Assembly (NCBI RefSeq): GCF_023715565.1
Contig: NZ_JAMBOJ010000053.1
Coordinates: forward strand, 1 to 33,775
Origin: Cytobacillus firmus
GTDB taxonomy: Bacteria > Bacillota > Bacilli > Bacillales > Cytobacillaceae
Direction of reading: 5' to 3'
DNA: 33,775 bases
Shown here: positions 26,137 to 33,775 of the stretch, piece after piece
Position numbering within the stretch: the stretch's first letter is position 1
How the letters are laid out: each line of letters opens with the position of its first letter
Made by a program: the position numbers and the translations under genes
Notes under the pieces: model-generated
The model's input: only the letters and a program-made list of their open reading frames with translations
What the model was told of the DNA's origin: nothing
The model's database searches: none

Positions 26137-26280
26137 ATGGGCAAAGACAGACAGGAAAAAAAGCTGAAAAATAGCGGAAAAGTGGAGTCCGATCGCGACC
26201 AGGCACTTCATTATCCTGGAGCTTCCAAGATGCAGAGTCCCGAAGAAGCCAGATCTCTGAATGATTCGAAATACAGTTAA
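26137..26280 (+). CDS. ypzI: YpzI-like small sporulation-associated protein
   Basis: A 47-residue, highly charged hydrophilic protein (MGKDRQEKKLKNSGKVESDR...) without membrane spans or cysteines, resembling the YpzI family of Bacillus. I choose the ATG at 26137, since GGAGGTG lies 6 bases upstream; a longer frame starting at 26059 lacks such a site. It is the only complete plus-strand gene and lies between yphA and fni, converging on fni. The forespore-type promoter suggests expression late in sporulation. Function unknown. Confidence 0.8.
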   Translation: MGKDRQEKKLKNSGKVESDRDQALHYPGASKMQSPEEARSLNDSKYS

Positions 26281-26322
26281 GAAAAGCTGCTGCGCCTTGC
26301 TATGCACTGCAGCCAGAATGAA

Positions 26323-27415
<1,093 letters not shown>

Positions 27416-27424
27416 TTATCACCA

Positions 27425-28564
27425 TTACTTTTTTAAATTCTTTAGCTGGTCGCCAATCATATCACCAAGCGAGAAGCCTTTTGTTTCTTCAGGAAGTTCA
27501 TAGTCAGTCACTTCTTCCTGCTCTTTTTCAAGCAGATCTTTGATGCTCAATGACAGGCGCTGATCCTGTTCGTTCACATCAAGAACCTTCACTTTCACTT
27601 CCTGTCCTTCGCTTAGAACTTCATGCGGAGTTCCGATATGCTTATGAGCAATTTGAGAAATATGGACAAGTCCTTCAACACCAGGAAAAACTTCAACAAA
27701 TGCTCCGTATGAAACAAGTCTTCTTACTGTTCCATCAAGTGTACTGCCTTTAGGAGCCTTCTCGCCGATATTATCCCATGGTCCAGGAAGAGTCTCCTTA
27801 ATGGATAGTGAAATGCGTTCATTGTCGCGGTCGACGCTTAATACTTTCACTTGCACTTTTTGGCCTTCCTCGACAACATCTGAAGGCTTTTCCACATGCT
27901 CATAGGAAAGCTGGGAAATATGGACAAGTCCATCGATTCCGCCGATATCAACAAATGCTCCAAAGTCAGTAATTCTTTGAACTGTTCCATCCAGAACCTC
28001 ACCTGCCTGAAGGGACTCCAGCACTTGATGTTTCTGCTTGCCTTTTTCTTCCTCTATTACAGCACGATGGGAAAGAATCAGGCGATTTTTATCTTTATCA
28101 AGCTCAACAATTTTAAATGTCATCGTTTTGCCTTTATAATCAGTAAAATCTTCAACAAAATGAGCTTCAACCAGGGAAGCTGGAACAAATCCGCGAACGC
28201 CCAAGTCTACTACTAATCCGCCTTTAACTACATCTTTTATTTCTGCTTCAAAAACTTCACCCTCATTGAATTTCTGTTCGAGAGTTTCCCATGACTTACC
28301 GGCATCAACTTTACGTTTTGAAAGAATAAGAGCATCTTCCTCAACTTTTAAAACCTCAAGCTCGAGTTGATCTCCTTCTGATACCGCATCGCCGGCTTTT
28401 TCAATGTGAAGGCTTGAAAGCTCGCTGATTGGGATAATCCCATCCAGTTTGCTGTCAGCAAGATCAACGATGACTTGCTTTTCTTCAACCTTGGTAACTT
28501 GGCCTTTTACCTTGTCACCCACCTCAAAATTTTTAACTTCTACTTGATTCATTTCCTCTGACAT
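27425..28564 (-). CDS. ypfD: S1 RNA-binding domain protein (RpsA homologue YpfD)
   Basis: Contains four S1 domains (about residues 15-85, 100-170, 188-258 and 273-345), recognisable by repeated patterns such as GAFVDIGGIDGLVHISQLSYEHV and its relatives (only parts are quoted here). A short acidic C-terminal tail follows. The 379-residue length matches YpfD of B. subtilis, a shortened relative of ribosomal protein S1 (six domains in E. coli) that is not strictly required for translation in Bacillus. GGAGG precedes the ATG. Confidence 0.93.
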   Translation of the reverse strand: MSEEMNQVEVKNFEVGDKVKGQVTKVEEKQVIVDLADSKLDGIIPISELSSLHIEKAGDAVSEGDQLELEVLKVEEDALILSKRKVDAGKSWETLEQKFNEGEVFEAEIKDVVKGGLVVDLGVRGFVPASLVEAHFVEDFTDYKGKTMTFKIVELDKDKNRLILSHRAVIEEEKGKQKHQVLESLQAGEVLDGTVQRITDFGAFVDIGGIDGLVHISQLSYEHVEKPSDVVEEGQKVQVKVLSVDRDNERISLSIKETLPGPWDNIGEKAPKGSTLDGTVRRLVSYGAFVEVFPGVEGLVHISQIAHKHIGTPHEVLSEGQEVKVKVLDVNEQDQRLSLSIKDLLEKEQEEVTDYELPEETKGFSLGDMIGDQLKNLKK

Positions 28565-28818
28565 ATGTATTCCTCCTTAATCCAATGGCTGCTTTCAAAT
28601 TTTTAATCTGTATTCAACTGCCTGCCATCCAGGCAAGAACCCTGTGTCAGCAGCAGAAATACTCGAATGGCTAATTATTTACAGGCTATTTTTCAACTGT
28701 TTTTGATTATAAAATTGTTCAGTAAAGGAAAGCCTTATTTTTCGAATATTTTCGCCTTTTAAAAAAATGCCTTTTTACTAACTTCTTACAAAAGAAGTTT
28801 TTTGTCAAGCAAGAAGGT
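28565..28818. other. Gap between plsC and ypfD with a hairpin
   Basis: This 254-base stretch has no gene. AACTTCTT/AAGAAGTT (28780-28787 and 28792-28799) is a perfect 8-bp stem that has a T-run on the plus strand but none directly on the minus strand, so it is at best a weak terminator for plsC. A perfect TTGACA (28803-28808, minus) lies ahead of it, but I find no matching -10. The ypfD promoter could not be placed with confidence. Confidence 0.45.
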
Positions 28819-29400
28819 CTAAGAGTAATCTTCAATTAATTTTCGGATTTCAGACATAATCATTTCGGTGGTTTCCTCCGCTGATGCCTTTCTTTCTCGA
28901 AACTCTTTCATATCAATTGGTTTCCCGTAAACAACTTTTAATTTTGAAAAAGCTTTATAAGGACCAATAATAGCGCAGGGAACAACATGCGCTTCCGATC
29001 TGAGAGCAAAAAAACCTGCTCCGGCCAGCCCTTTTCCCAGCTGTCCAGTTTTACTTCTTGTACCCTCCGGGAACAGACCTAAAACATTTCCTTCTTTTAG
29101 AATTCCAAGACCTTTTCTTAATGCTTCCCTATCACTCATTCCTCTTTTGACAGGAAAAGCATTTAGATGGGGAACAATTTTTCCCAGGACCGGAACATTA
29201 AAAAGCTCCTCTTTGGCCATAAAATATACTGGTCTTGGAGCATTAATGCCGACTACGGGAGGATCCAGATTATCTATATGATTGGAGCAAAGGAGAACCC
29301 CGCCTTCTTTCGGAATATTCTCCTTTCCGAATACTTCAAATCTATAAATGGGTTTTAGAACTCCATAGACTGCCGCTTTGGCAAAAGCGTAGAGATTCAC
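28819..29400 (-). CDS. plsC: 1-acyl-sn-glycerol-3-phosphate acyltransferase PlsC
   Basis: Acylates lysophosphatidic acid to phosphatidic acid at the membrane. The 193-residue protein shows the catalytic HxxxxD as SNHIDNLDP (His41, Asp46) and the phosphate-binding FPEGTRS. The start is a GTG at 29398-29400 that overlaps the cmk stop (GTGA), so the two are translationally coupled. Length is typical for the short Bacillus form. Confidence 0.94.
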   Translation of the reverse strand: MNLYAFAKAAVYGVLKPIYRFEVFGKENIPKEGGVLLCSNHIDNLDPPVVGINAPRPVYFMAKEELFNVPVLGKIVPHLNAFPVKRGMSDREALRKGLGILKEGNVLGLFPEGTRSKTGQLGKGLAGAGFFALRSEAHVVPCAIIGPYKAFSKLKVVYGKPIDMKEFRERKASAEETTEMIMSEIRKLIEDYS

Positions 29401-30077
29401 TTTGAACCAATCCTTTCAATAGCCAGATCCATTATTCTGTCGACTACCTGTCCAATTGACAAGGAGGTTGTATCAATCTCCTTTGCATCAGCCGCCTTTT
29501 TTAATGGAGCTACTTCACGTTCAGAGTCCAGCTTGTCCCTAAGAGAGATTTCCTCCTTCAGCTTGTCCAGGTCAGATGAATATCCTTTTTGGATATTTTC
29601 GTTATGCCGCCTTAGAGCTCTTTCATCGACAGAAGCCAGAAGGAAAACCTTCACTTCTGCATGGGGCAGGACATGAGTTCCGATATCCCGGCCATCCATT
29701 ACCACACCTCCATTTGAAGCAAAGCTTTGCTGGCGCGAAACCATTTCTTCCCTAACCAGCTTATGCATGGATACTACGGAAACAGAATTTGTCACTTCGG
29801 AAGTTCTGATTTCATTTGTCACATCCTGGCCGTCCAGATAAATTAATTGCCCTTTTTCGCCTGGCTGCAGTTCAATAACTGTGTTGTTTAAAATCTCCAT
29901 TAGAGAAGCTTCATCTTCAAGGCTTATATTTTTCTTAATTGCTTTATAAGTCAAGGCCCGATACATGGCACCAGTATCAATATATATGTAATTTAATTTC
30001 TCGGCCACGATCTTTGCTACTGTACTTTTCCCTGCAGCAGCTGGGCCGTCAATTGCGATTGATATACGTTTACTCAT
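29397..30077 (-). CDS. cmk: Cytidylate kinase
   Basis: Phosphorylates CMP and dCMP with ATP. The 226-residue protein has the P-loop [12 protein letters not shown] at residues 10-21, [10 protein letters not shown], and [19 protein letters not shown], all typical of Cmk. GGAGG lies ahead of the ATG. It is first in cmk-plsC. A possible extended -10 promoter (TGTTAAAAT, 30127-30135, minus) lies about 50 bases upstream. Confidence 0.96.
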   Translation of the reverse strand: MSKRISIAIDGPAAAGKSTVAKIVAEKLNYIYIDTGAMYRALTYKAIKKNISLEDEASLMEILNNTVIELQPGEKGQLIYLDGQDVTNEIRTSEVTNSVSVVSMHKLVREEMVSRQQSFASNGGVVMDGRDIGTHVLPHAEVKVFLLASVDERALRRHNENIQKGYSSDLDKLKEEISLRDKLDSEREVAPLKKAADAKEIDTTSLSIGQVVDRIMDLAIERIGSK

Positions 30078-30126
30078 AGTTCCTCCTGTGTAACCCTGGC
30101 TGCTTTCTCCAGGTTCATTCCGCTTT

Positions 30127-30135
30127 ATTTTAACA
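30127..30135 (-). promoter_or_regulatory. Possible extended -10 promoter of cmk
   Basis: TGTTAAAAT on the minus strand fits an extended -10 element, but no good -35 is present. About 50 bases upstream of cmk. Confidence 0.35.
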
Positions 30136-30223
30136 TAATAAGTCTTCTTCAGTGCATAAATAAGCTGTATTTTAAGTCTTGCAAATTTTTAAAGCAGTTT
30201 TAATAAATTTCACCACAAAAATA

Positions 30224-30241
30224 AGCAGGCGCCTGCCTGCT
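30224..30241 (-). terminator. Intrinsic terminator at the ypfB stop
   Basis: AGCAGGC/GCCTGCT (30224-30230 and 30235-30241), a GC-rich 7-bp stem with a 4-base loop, is followed by TTATTTTTG on the minus strand. It overlaps the ypfB stop codon. Confidence 0.8.
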
Positions 30242-30422
30242 AATTATTTTTTCTGAAAGTTTCAAGCAGCTCAGTAAAATTCTGATCTGTGACACCTTCA
30301 TACTGTGTCAGCTGCTTTAGTTCCGGAAATGCATCCATTTGATGAAAGAAAAATTGAGTGATCAGCAGAAAAACAAATTGCACTATTATTAATTTAAGAA
30401 TAATCCTCTCTACTGTTTTCAT
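30240..30422 (-). CDS. ypfB: YpfB, small membrane protein (DUF5359)
   Basis: A 60-residue protein with one N-terminal membrane span (about residues 7-27) and a short soluble tail, like YpfB of B. subtilis. Function unknown. I prefer the ATG at 30420-30422 (MKTVERIIL) because GGAGAG lies 9 bases upstream; an ATG three codons earlier is too close to that site. It lies between motI and cmk and is probably the last gene of a unit with motI. Confidence 0.8.
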   Translation of the reverse strand: MKTVERIILKLIIVQFVFLLITQFFFHQMDAFPELKQLTQYEGVTDQNFTELLETFRKNN

Positions 30423-30512
30423 AATAGCCATCTCTCCAACTGGAAATATAATATCAAGTCAAAAGACCTCACCATCTATTATGAGAGACGAATTTAAAAA
30501 TTATTCCTTTAT

Positions 30513-31172
30513 TCATATTTCCAGGCCTTTTTTCTTCATGGCCAATTGCCTTTCGAAACAAAAACGCAAAAGCAATTGCCTGTCCTGCGGACTTACCTCC
30601 ATGAATTGAACAGAAATTAGCGATTTCCCATTTCTGGGTTCAGAGACTCTTATTACGTTACTTTTAAGTTTCAAATAATAATTAACACCGTTTTGCATGG
30701 CTAATACGAAATAAGTAAGTATCTTCATATCGGCATTTAAGGAACTGTCCATCTTAGCGATGATTGCAGCCCCGCCTGCACTTATATCATCCGTAACGGA
30801 TACAAATGGAGAGAACTCGTTATTTTCTGAATGGATTGCAACATCAACTGGTGTTTCTATCCGGACAAACTGCCGCCTTTGAATTTTCACTAAATGTTCA
30901 TCCCCGGGATATGATAAAATCATCATCGGGATTTTTTTCTTAACTCTTCCTAAAACTTCGCTTTCAAAAAGATATACCGTACCATCATCAGCTAAAAAGG
31001 TAGCCTTCAATTGTGTACCATCGACCAGAAATGCTGTTTTATTCGTTTCCTGATTTATTGGATAATCAATATATAAGTTATTTCCTTCTCTTTCGGTAAG
31101 CTTACATTTATAGTTTTCAGGTTTTTCGGAGTACGTCAATTCGAGCATCAATGCTTCACCAATATTTATCAC
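30513..31172 (-). CDS. motI: PilZ-domain c-di-GMP receptor MotI/DgrA (YpfA)
   Basis: In B. subtilis this protein binds cyclic di-GMP and then brakes the flagellar motor. The 219-residue protein has an N-terminal YcgR-like domain (residues 1-90) and a C-terminal PilZ domain with the ligand motif RRQFVRIE (about residues 99-106) and DISAGG (about 131-136), so binding should be intact. I prefer the GTG at 31170-31172 (MINIGEALML); an ATG six codons upstream lacks a ribosome-binding site. The presence of cheR in the window fits a motile cell. Confidence 0.88.
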   Translation of the reverse strand: MINIGEALMLELTYSEKPENYKCKLTEREGNNLYIDYPINQETNKTAFLVDGTQLKATFLADDGTVYLFESEVLGRVKKKIPMMILSYPGDEHLVKIQRRQFVRIETPVDVAIHSENNEFSPFVSVTDDISAGGAAIIAKMDSSLNADMKILTYFVLAMQNGVNYYLKLKSNVIRVSEPRNGKSLISVQFMEVSPQDRQLLLRFCFERQLAMKKKGLEI

Positions 31173-31283
31173 ACTTCCACACTTCCCCATAGTAAAAGGA
31201 TAATCTTGTCATTTAATTATGAACGCTACATAAGAATCCTGCAATAACCTTTTTGCTTCTTTTGAGCAAAAAGACCTAAAAAG

Positions 31284-31308
31284 AAAGAAAGCCTATCCGG
31301 CTTTCTTT
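31284..31308 (-). terminator. Intrinsic terminator at the ypeB stop
   Basis: AAAGAAAGCC/GGCTTTCTTT (31284-31293 and 31299-31308) with a 5-base loop is followed by TTAGGTCTTTTTG on the minus strand. The ypeB stop (31307-31309) lies in the first arm. Confidence 0.82.
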
Positions 31309-32656
31309 ACACTACATCTTCATATATTGGTTCTGCATTCTTTAGCTTTTCTACTTTTTCTTCCTGGCCTGATTCTGCATTTATATAAATTCTGTAGGTG
31401 TCTTCACCCAATGTGCCTAAAAATTCATAACAGAAAACTTCCTGATTCAAATCGTTAATGATTATTGCCTGCCTGTCTTCCATAACTTTCAGTTGCGGAT
31501 TCACCTTGGATCTTGCCTCTTCCACAGTAATCCCAGGCTCAGGAATTTCACGCTGGTGATGAGATTTTAAATAATCTTCGGCAGAAAAAGCAGTCATCCT
31601 GCCATTGTCAAGCGCAATTTTCACCCGAATGGAGTCCGGATAAACCCTTACACCCTTCTGATTGGAAACAAAGGTGAATACCCCTAAATTGTCATATTGG
31701 GCACTCTCGAATAAATCCAGATCTTTAAAGCCATTGTCCTTTAGAAATTTAACCGCATTATTGCTTGCCTCATTAAGGCTTACTTTTTGTTTCGCCACTT
31801 TCCGGTCCAGGATATACCAGATTGGATAGCCGCCATTTTTGGTAATATCCATATTTGCTTCTTCTTTAGTTTTTTTGTTTTGAATACTCACACTAAAAAA
31901 CCCATAATCCGATCCTTTGCCGTTTTCTGTCACTCTGATATCCGCATTCTTGCCAAATCCTGCATAGTGCCTGCCAATACGTGCAGCTTCTTCTTCTGTT
32001 ATTTCTTTGCCCTTAAGATATTTAAAGTTTTCATCCTTTTTCTGCATACTCACAAATGCGGGTCCAAAGTCTGTTTCTCCATAGCCTTCAACTGTCTTTT
32101 CCACTGTCTTAAATCCATCTATGATTGTATTATCAGCAGGCTCTTTATTAGACGCAAGAGCCATTTCTACATCCATCCATCTTAAATTCTTTTCGAGCAC
32201 CATATGCTGTACTTTACGCAAATCTTTCTGAACATCAGCAGATTGCTTATATAGTTGTTTTAGCGTTTGGTATTCCTTATCTGATAATGGCTCCTTCTCT
32301 AAATCTCTTACTGCTGTCCGATAACTAAAATCTCCGATATTAGATAAAAACTCTTCGGTTTTATTGAAAGGAAGAAGTGTTAGAGGCAGCTGGCCCACGT
32401 CCGAGTGGGCTTCTGAAGTCAATCTCCATACTTCCGCCAATTCAGGTGAAAGTGAAGCTCTCGAATTCATCGCTAAAGTTGTTCCAATTTTGTCATGCAA
32501 CAGGTCGACTTGATATGTTAAATCATGAAATGCTCTTTGATAATTATTTTCCGCATTAATGAGGATTGCATTTTTCTCCCGGTGTTCCTGATAACCCCAA
32601 AACGCAGTACCGGCAACACCCAGTGCAAGTATCCCAATAAGAATTCCTCTAAGCAT
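31307..32656 (-). CDS. ypeB: Germination protein YpeB
   Basis: Membrane-anchored spore protein required to hold and stabilise SleB in the dormant spore until germination. The 449-residue protein has an N-terminal signal-anchor (residues 1-20), a helical YpeB domain, and a C-terminal half with PepSY-like repeats (for example near residues 220-275, 295-365 and 375-445). It begins 14 bases after sleB with GAGGGGTGA upstream, the usual sleB-ypeB pair. Confidence 0.95.
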   Translation of the reverse strand: MLRGILIGILALGVAGTAFWGYQEHREKNAILINAENNYQRAFHDLTYQVDLLHDKIGTTLAMNSRASLSPELAEVWRLTSEAHSDVGQLPLTLLPFNKTEEFLSNIGDFSYRTAVRDLEKEPLSDKEYQTLKQLYKQSADVQKDLRKVQHMVLEKNLRWMDVEMALASNKEPADNTIIDGFKTVEKTVEGYGETDFGPAFVSMQKKDENFKYLKGKEITEEEAARIGRHYAGFGKNADIRVTENGKGSDYGFFSVSIQNKKTKEEANMDITKNGGYPIWYILDRKVAKQKVSLNEASNNAVKFLKDNGFKDLDLFESAQYDNLGVFTFVSNQKGVRVYPDSIRVKIALDNGRMTAFSAEDYLKSHHQREIPEPGITVEEARSKVNPQLKVMEDRQAIIINDLNQEVFCYEFLGTLGEDTYRIYINAESGQEEKVEKLKNAEPIYEDVV

Positions 32657-32670
32657 GATTATTCACCCCT

Positions 32671-33519
32671 CTATTTACAGAATATATGTTTTCCAATCCG
32701 CTTGATTTGCGGCCGTGACCAAATCCATCCGCTTGTAGCAGTATCCGGATTAAAATAATACAGCGCCTCTCCTGTCGGATCCCATCCATTAATCGCATCC
32801 AGTACTGCTTTTTTTGCCGTCTCATTCGGCGTTAGCCATATCTGTCCATCAGCAACAGCAGTAAAAGCACGAGGCTCAAAAATGACACCAGAAACAGTGT
32901 TTGGGAATGAAGCACTGTTTACACGGTTTAAGATAACTGCAGCAACTGCCACCTGGCCTGTATACGGTTCCCCTCTTGACTCTCCATAGACTGCATTGGC
33001 CATTAGCTGGATATCATTTTCCGAGAATCCATTCGGGACATTTGAAGCAGTGGGCTGTTTGGGAGCTTCCTGCTGCGATGCTTTTTCCCCTGTTGACCCT
33101 TGCTGAGGCTGAGGCTGAGGCTTAGTCTGTTTGTCAGTTTCCACCCCACCATAATGGGTAAATTTATTACCCTTATTGATTTGTTCTTTCACATACTGTT
33201 CATTATATTTAGATGCTTTTACGAGCTTGTTTTTTGTTTCCTGGCCTGCAAGCCCATCAATGGGAAGTCCAAATTCATATTGGAAGTTCCTAAGCGCCCA
33301 ATAGGTTCCCCAGCCAAATACTCCATCGATTTTCCCGTTGTAAAAGCCTAAATACTGCAGACGTGATTGAAGTTCTATTACATCGTCACCCACAGCCCCG
33401 TGTTGTATCACCTGATTTGAAAAAGCATTGGCTTTTTCCATATTCCCGCTCAATGGAATTCCCAGAACACAAAGGGAGATTATGAGTAACACCTTTCCTG
33501 CCATAAATTTCTTTTTCAT
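32671..33519 (-). CDS. sleB: Spore cortex-lytic enzyme SleB
   Basis: Lytic transglycosylase that degrades the muramic-lactam-containing cortex during germination. The 282-residue protein has a signal peptide (residues 1-32, cut near NAFS), a peptidoglycan-binding domain (about 40-101, DDVIELQSRLQYLGFY and FGWGTYWALRNFQ), a Pro/Gln-rich linker (130-160) and the catalytic domain (165-282). The catalytic glutamate is Glu180 in NAVYGESRGEPYTGQVAVAA. GGAGG lies upstream of the ATG. First gene of sleB-ypeB, with a forespore-type promoter candidate. Confidence 0.96.
   Translation of the reverse strand: MKKKFMAGKVLLIISLCVLGIPLSGNMEKANAFSNQVIQHGAVGDDVIELQSRLQYLGFYNGKIDGVFGWGTYWALRNFQYEFGLPIDGLAGQETKNKLVKASKYNEQYVKEQINKGNKFTHYGGVETDKQTKPQPQPQQGSTGEKASQQEAPKQPTASNVPNGFSENDIQLMANAVYGESRGEPYTGQVAVAAVILNRVNSASFPNTVSGVIFEPRAFTAVADGQIWLTPNETAKKAVLDAINGWDPTGEALYYFNPDTATSGWIWSRPQIKRIGKHIFCK
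33105..33122 (+). repeat. Three tandem GAGGCT repeats in the sleB linker
   Basis: GAGGCT is repeated three times in a row and encodes the Pro-Gln linker region of SleB (PQPQPQ). Repeats of 6 bases keep the frame if slippage changes the number. Confidence 0.8.
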
Positions 33520-33559
33520 GGATTATAACCTCCAAAAGTCAATCTTTTATCATTGACAC

Positions 33560-33588
33560 TATTTTTTGTAGTCTCTGGCTTTTTATTC
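33560..33588 (-). promoter_or_regulatory. Candidate sigma-G promoter of sleB-ypeB
   Basis: GAATA (33584-33588) and AAAAATA (33560-33566) are 17 bases apart on the minus strand, about 40 bases upstream of sleB. The -35 fits the forespore consensus well, the -10 only in part (A and TA of CATNNTA). sleB is known to be sigma-G controlled. Confidence 0.4.
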
Positions 33589-33644
33589 AATAACTTGAAT
33601 CATTTATTTAAGTTTGCGGCAAATAAAAAACCCTCCATCATGTT

Positions 33645-33775
33645 AATGTCCCCTTTAAGTAGACATTCAAAAAAACCTTCATGTTACCATGGAGGAAAGA
33701 ATACTACTTGGAGGGGATTTTTTCTATGGCAAAGAAAGGACAAACTTTTAATAGCTATTCGGAAGAGTTTAAACA
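33645..33775 (+). mobile_element. Left end of an IS3-type insertion sequence (cut by the window edge)
   Basis: A plausible terminal sequence TGTCCCCTTTAAGTAGACA begins at 33647 and includes a short inverted repeat AATGTC/GACATT (33645-33650 and 33662-33667). It is followed at 33726 by an OrfA-like start. Only this end is seen, so the exact terminus, target duplication and family are unproven. Confidence 0.55.
33726..33775 (+). CDS. Transposase OrfA, IS3-type (5' end only)
   Basis: Sixteen codons are visible (MAKKGQTFNSYSEEFK) before the window ends. This matches the start of IS3-family OrfA proteins, whose N-terminus is a helix-turn-helix that binds the element ends. GGAGGGG lies 9 bases upstream of the ATG. 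The rest of the gene and OrfB would lie beyond the window. Confidence 0.6.
   Translation, partial: MAKKGQTFNSYSEEFK

Noticed and set aside
28780..28808. Perfect TTGACA plus hairpin downstream of plsC as a ypfD promoter/terminator unit
   Set aside because: No acceptable -10 at 16-18 bases, and the hairpin has its T-run on the wrong strand for plsC.

Overview
The window looks like a core chromosomal segment of a Bacillaceae endospore former (Bacillus, Cytobacillus or Mesobacillus type). It closely follows the Bacillus subtilis order from sleB/ypeB down to qcrABC. The organism assignment rests on sporulation genes (spoIVA, sleB, ypeB), a menaquinone-type b6c complex, heptaprenyl synthase, TRAP (mtrB), a HBsu-type HU and generally moderate-to-low GC. 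Almost every gene is on the minus strand, so the functional order runs from high to low coordinates. I see no CRISPR array, rRNA, tRNA or prophage.

Region by region, in transcription order. (1) 33519-30240: spore cortex lysis genes sleB-ypeB, then a PilZ c-di-GMP receptor (motI/ypfA) and ypfB. (2) 30077-26351: cmk-plsC, the S1-domain protein ypfD and type 2 isopentenyl diphosphate isomerase (fni). A small plus-strand sporulation-type gene (ypzI-like, 26137-26280) converges on fni. (3) 25991-24310: a three-gene membrane operon, yphA, a YIEGIA-family protein (yphB) and its small partner. (4) 24069-20417: der, gpsA, yphE and yphF. (5) 20067-17831: spoIVA and hup, separated by a 485-base non-coding stretch. 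(6) 17620-13244: folE (mtrA), mtrB, hepS-menG-hepT and ndk. (7) 13123-5773: cheR, then the aromatic supraoperon aroC-aroB-aroH-hisC-tyrA-aroA. The trpEDCFBA block that sits between aroH and hisC in B. subtilis is absent here. (8) 5659-130: a degenerate amidohydrolase-like gene, ypiA (TPR), ypiB, ypiF and qcrABC, ending in a strong terminator.

How the genes work together: aroC/B/H, hisC, tyrA and aroA supply chorismate, prephenate, Tyr/Phe and His. HepS/HepT and MenG build menaquinone, whose electrons pass through QcrABC. Fni supplies isoprenoid units, while GpsA and PlsC feed phospholipid synthesis. Der and YpfD relate to ribosome function. SpoIVA, SleB, YpeB, the YpzI-like gene and perhaps YphA/YphB belong to sporulation.

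The only clearly mobile DNA is at the right edge, where the first 16 codons of an IS3-type OrfA begin about 200 bases upstream of sleB on the opposite strand. I did not find an obvious new multi-gene system. The most interesting points are the catalytically dead amidohydrolase-like protein, the split of trp from the aro cluster despite a retained TRAP gene, and the structured leaders of hup and hepS. Promoters and terminators were read by eye and are predictions.
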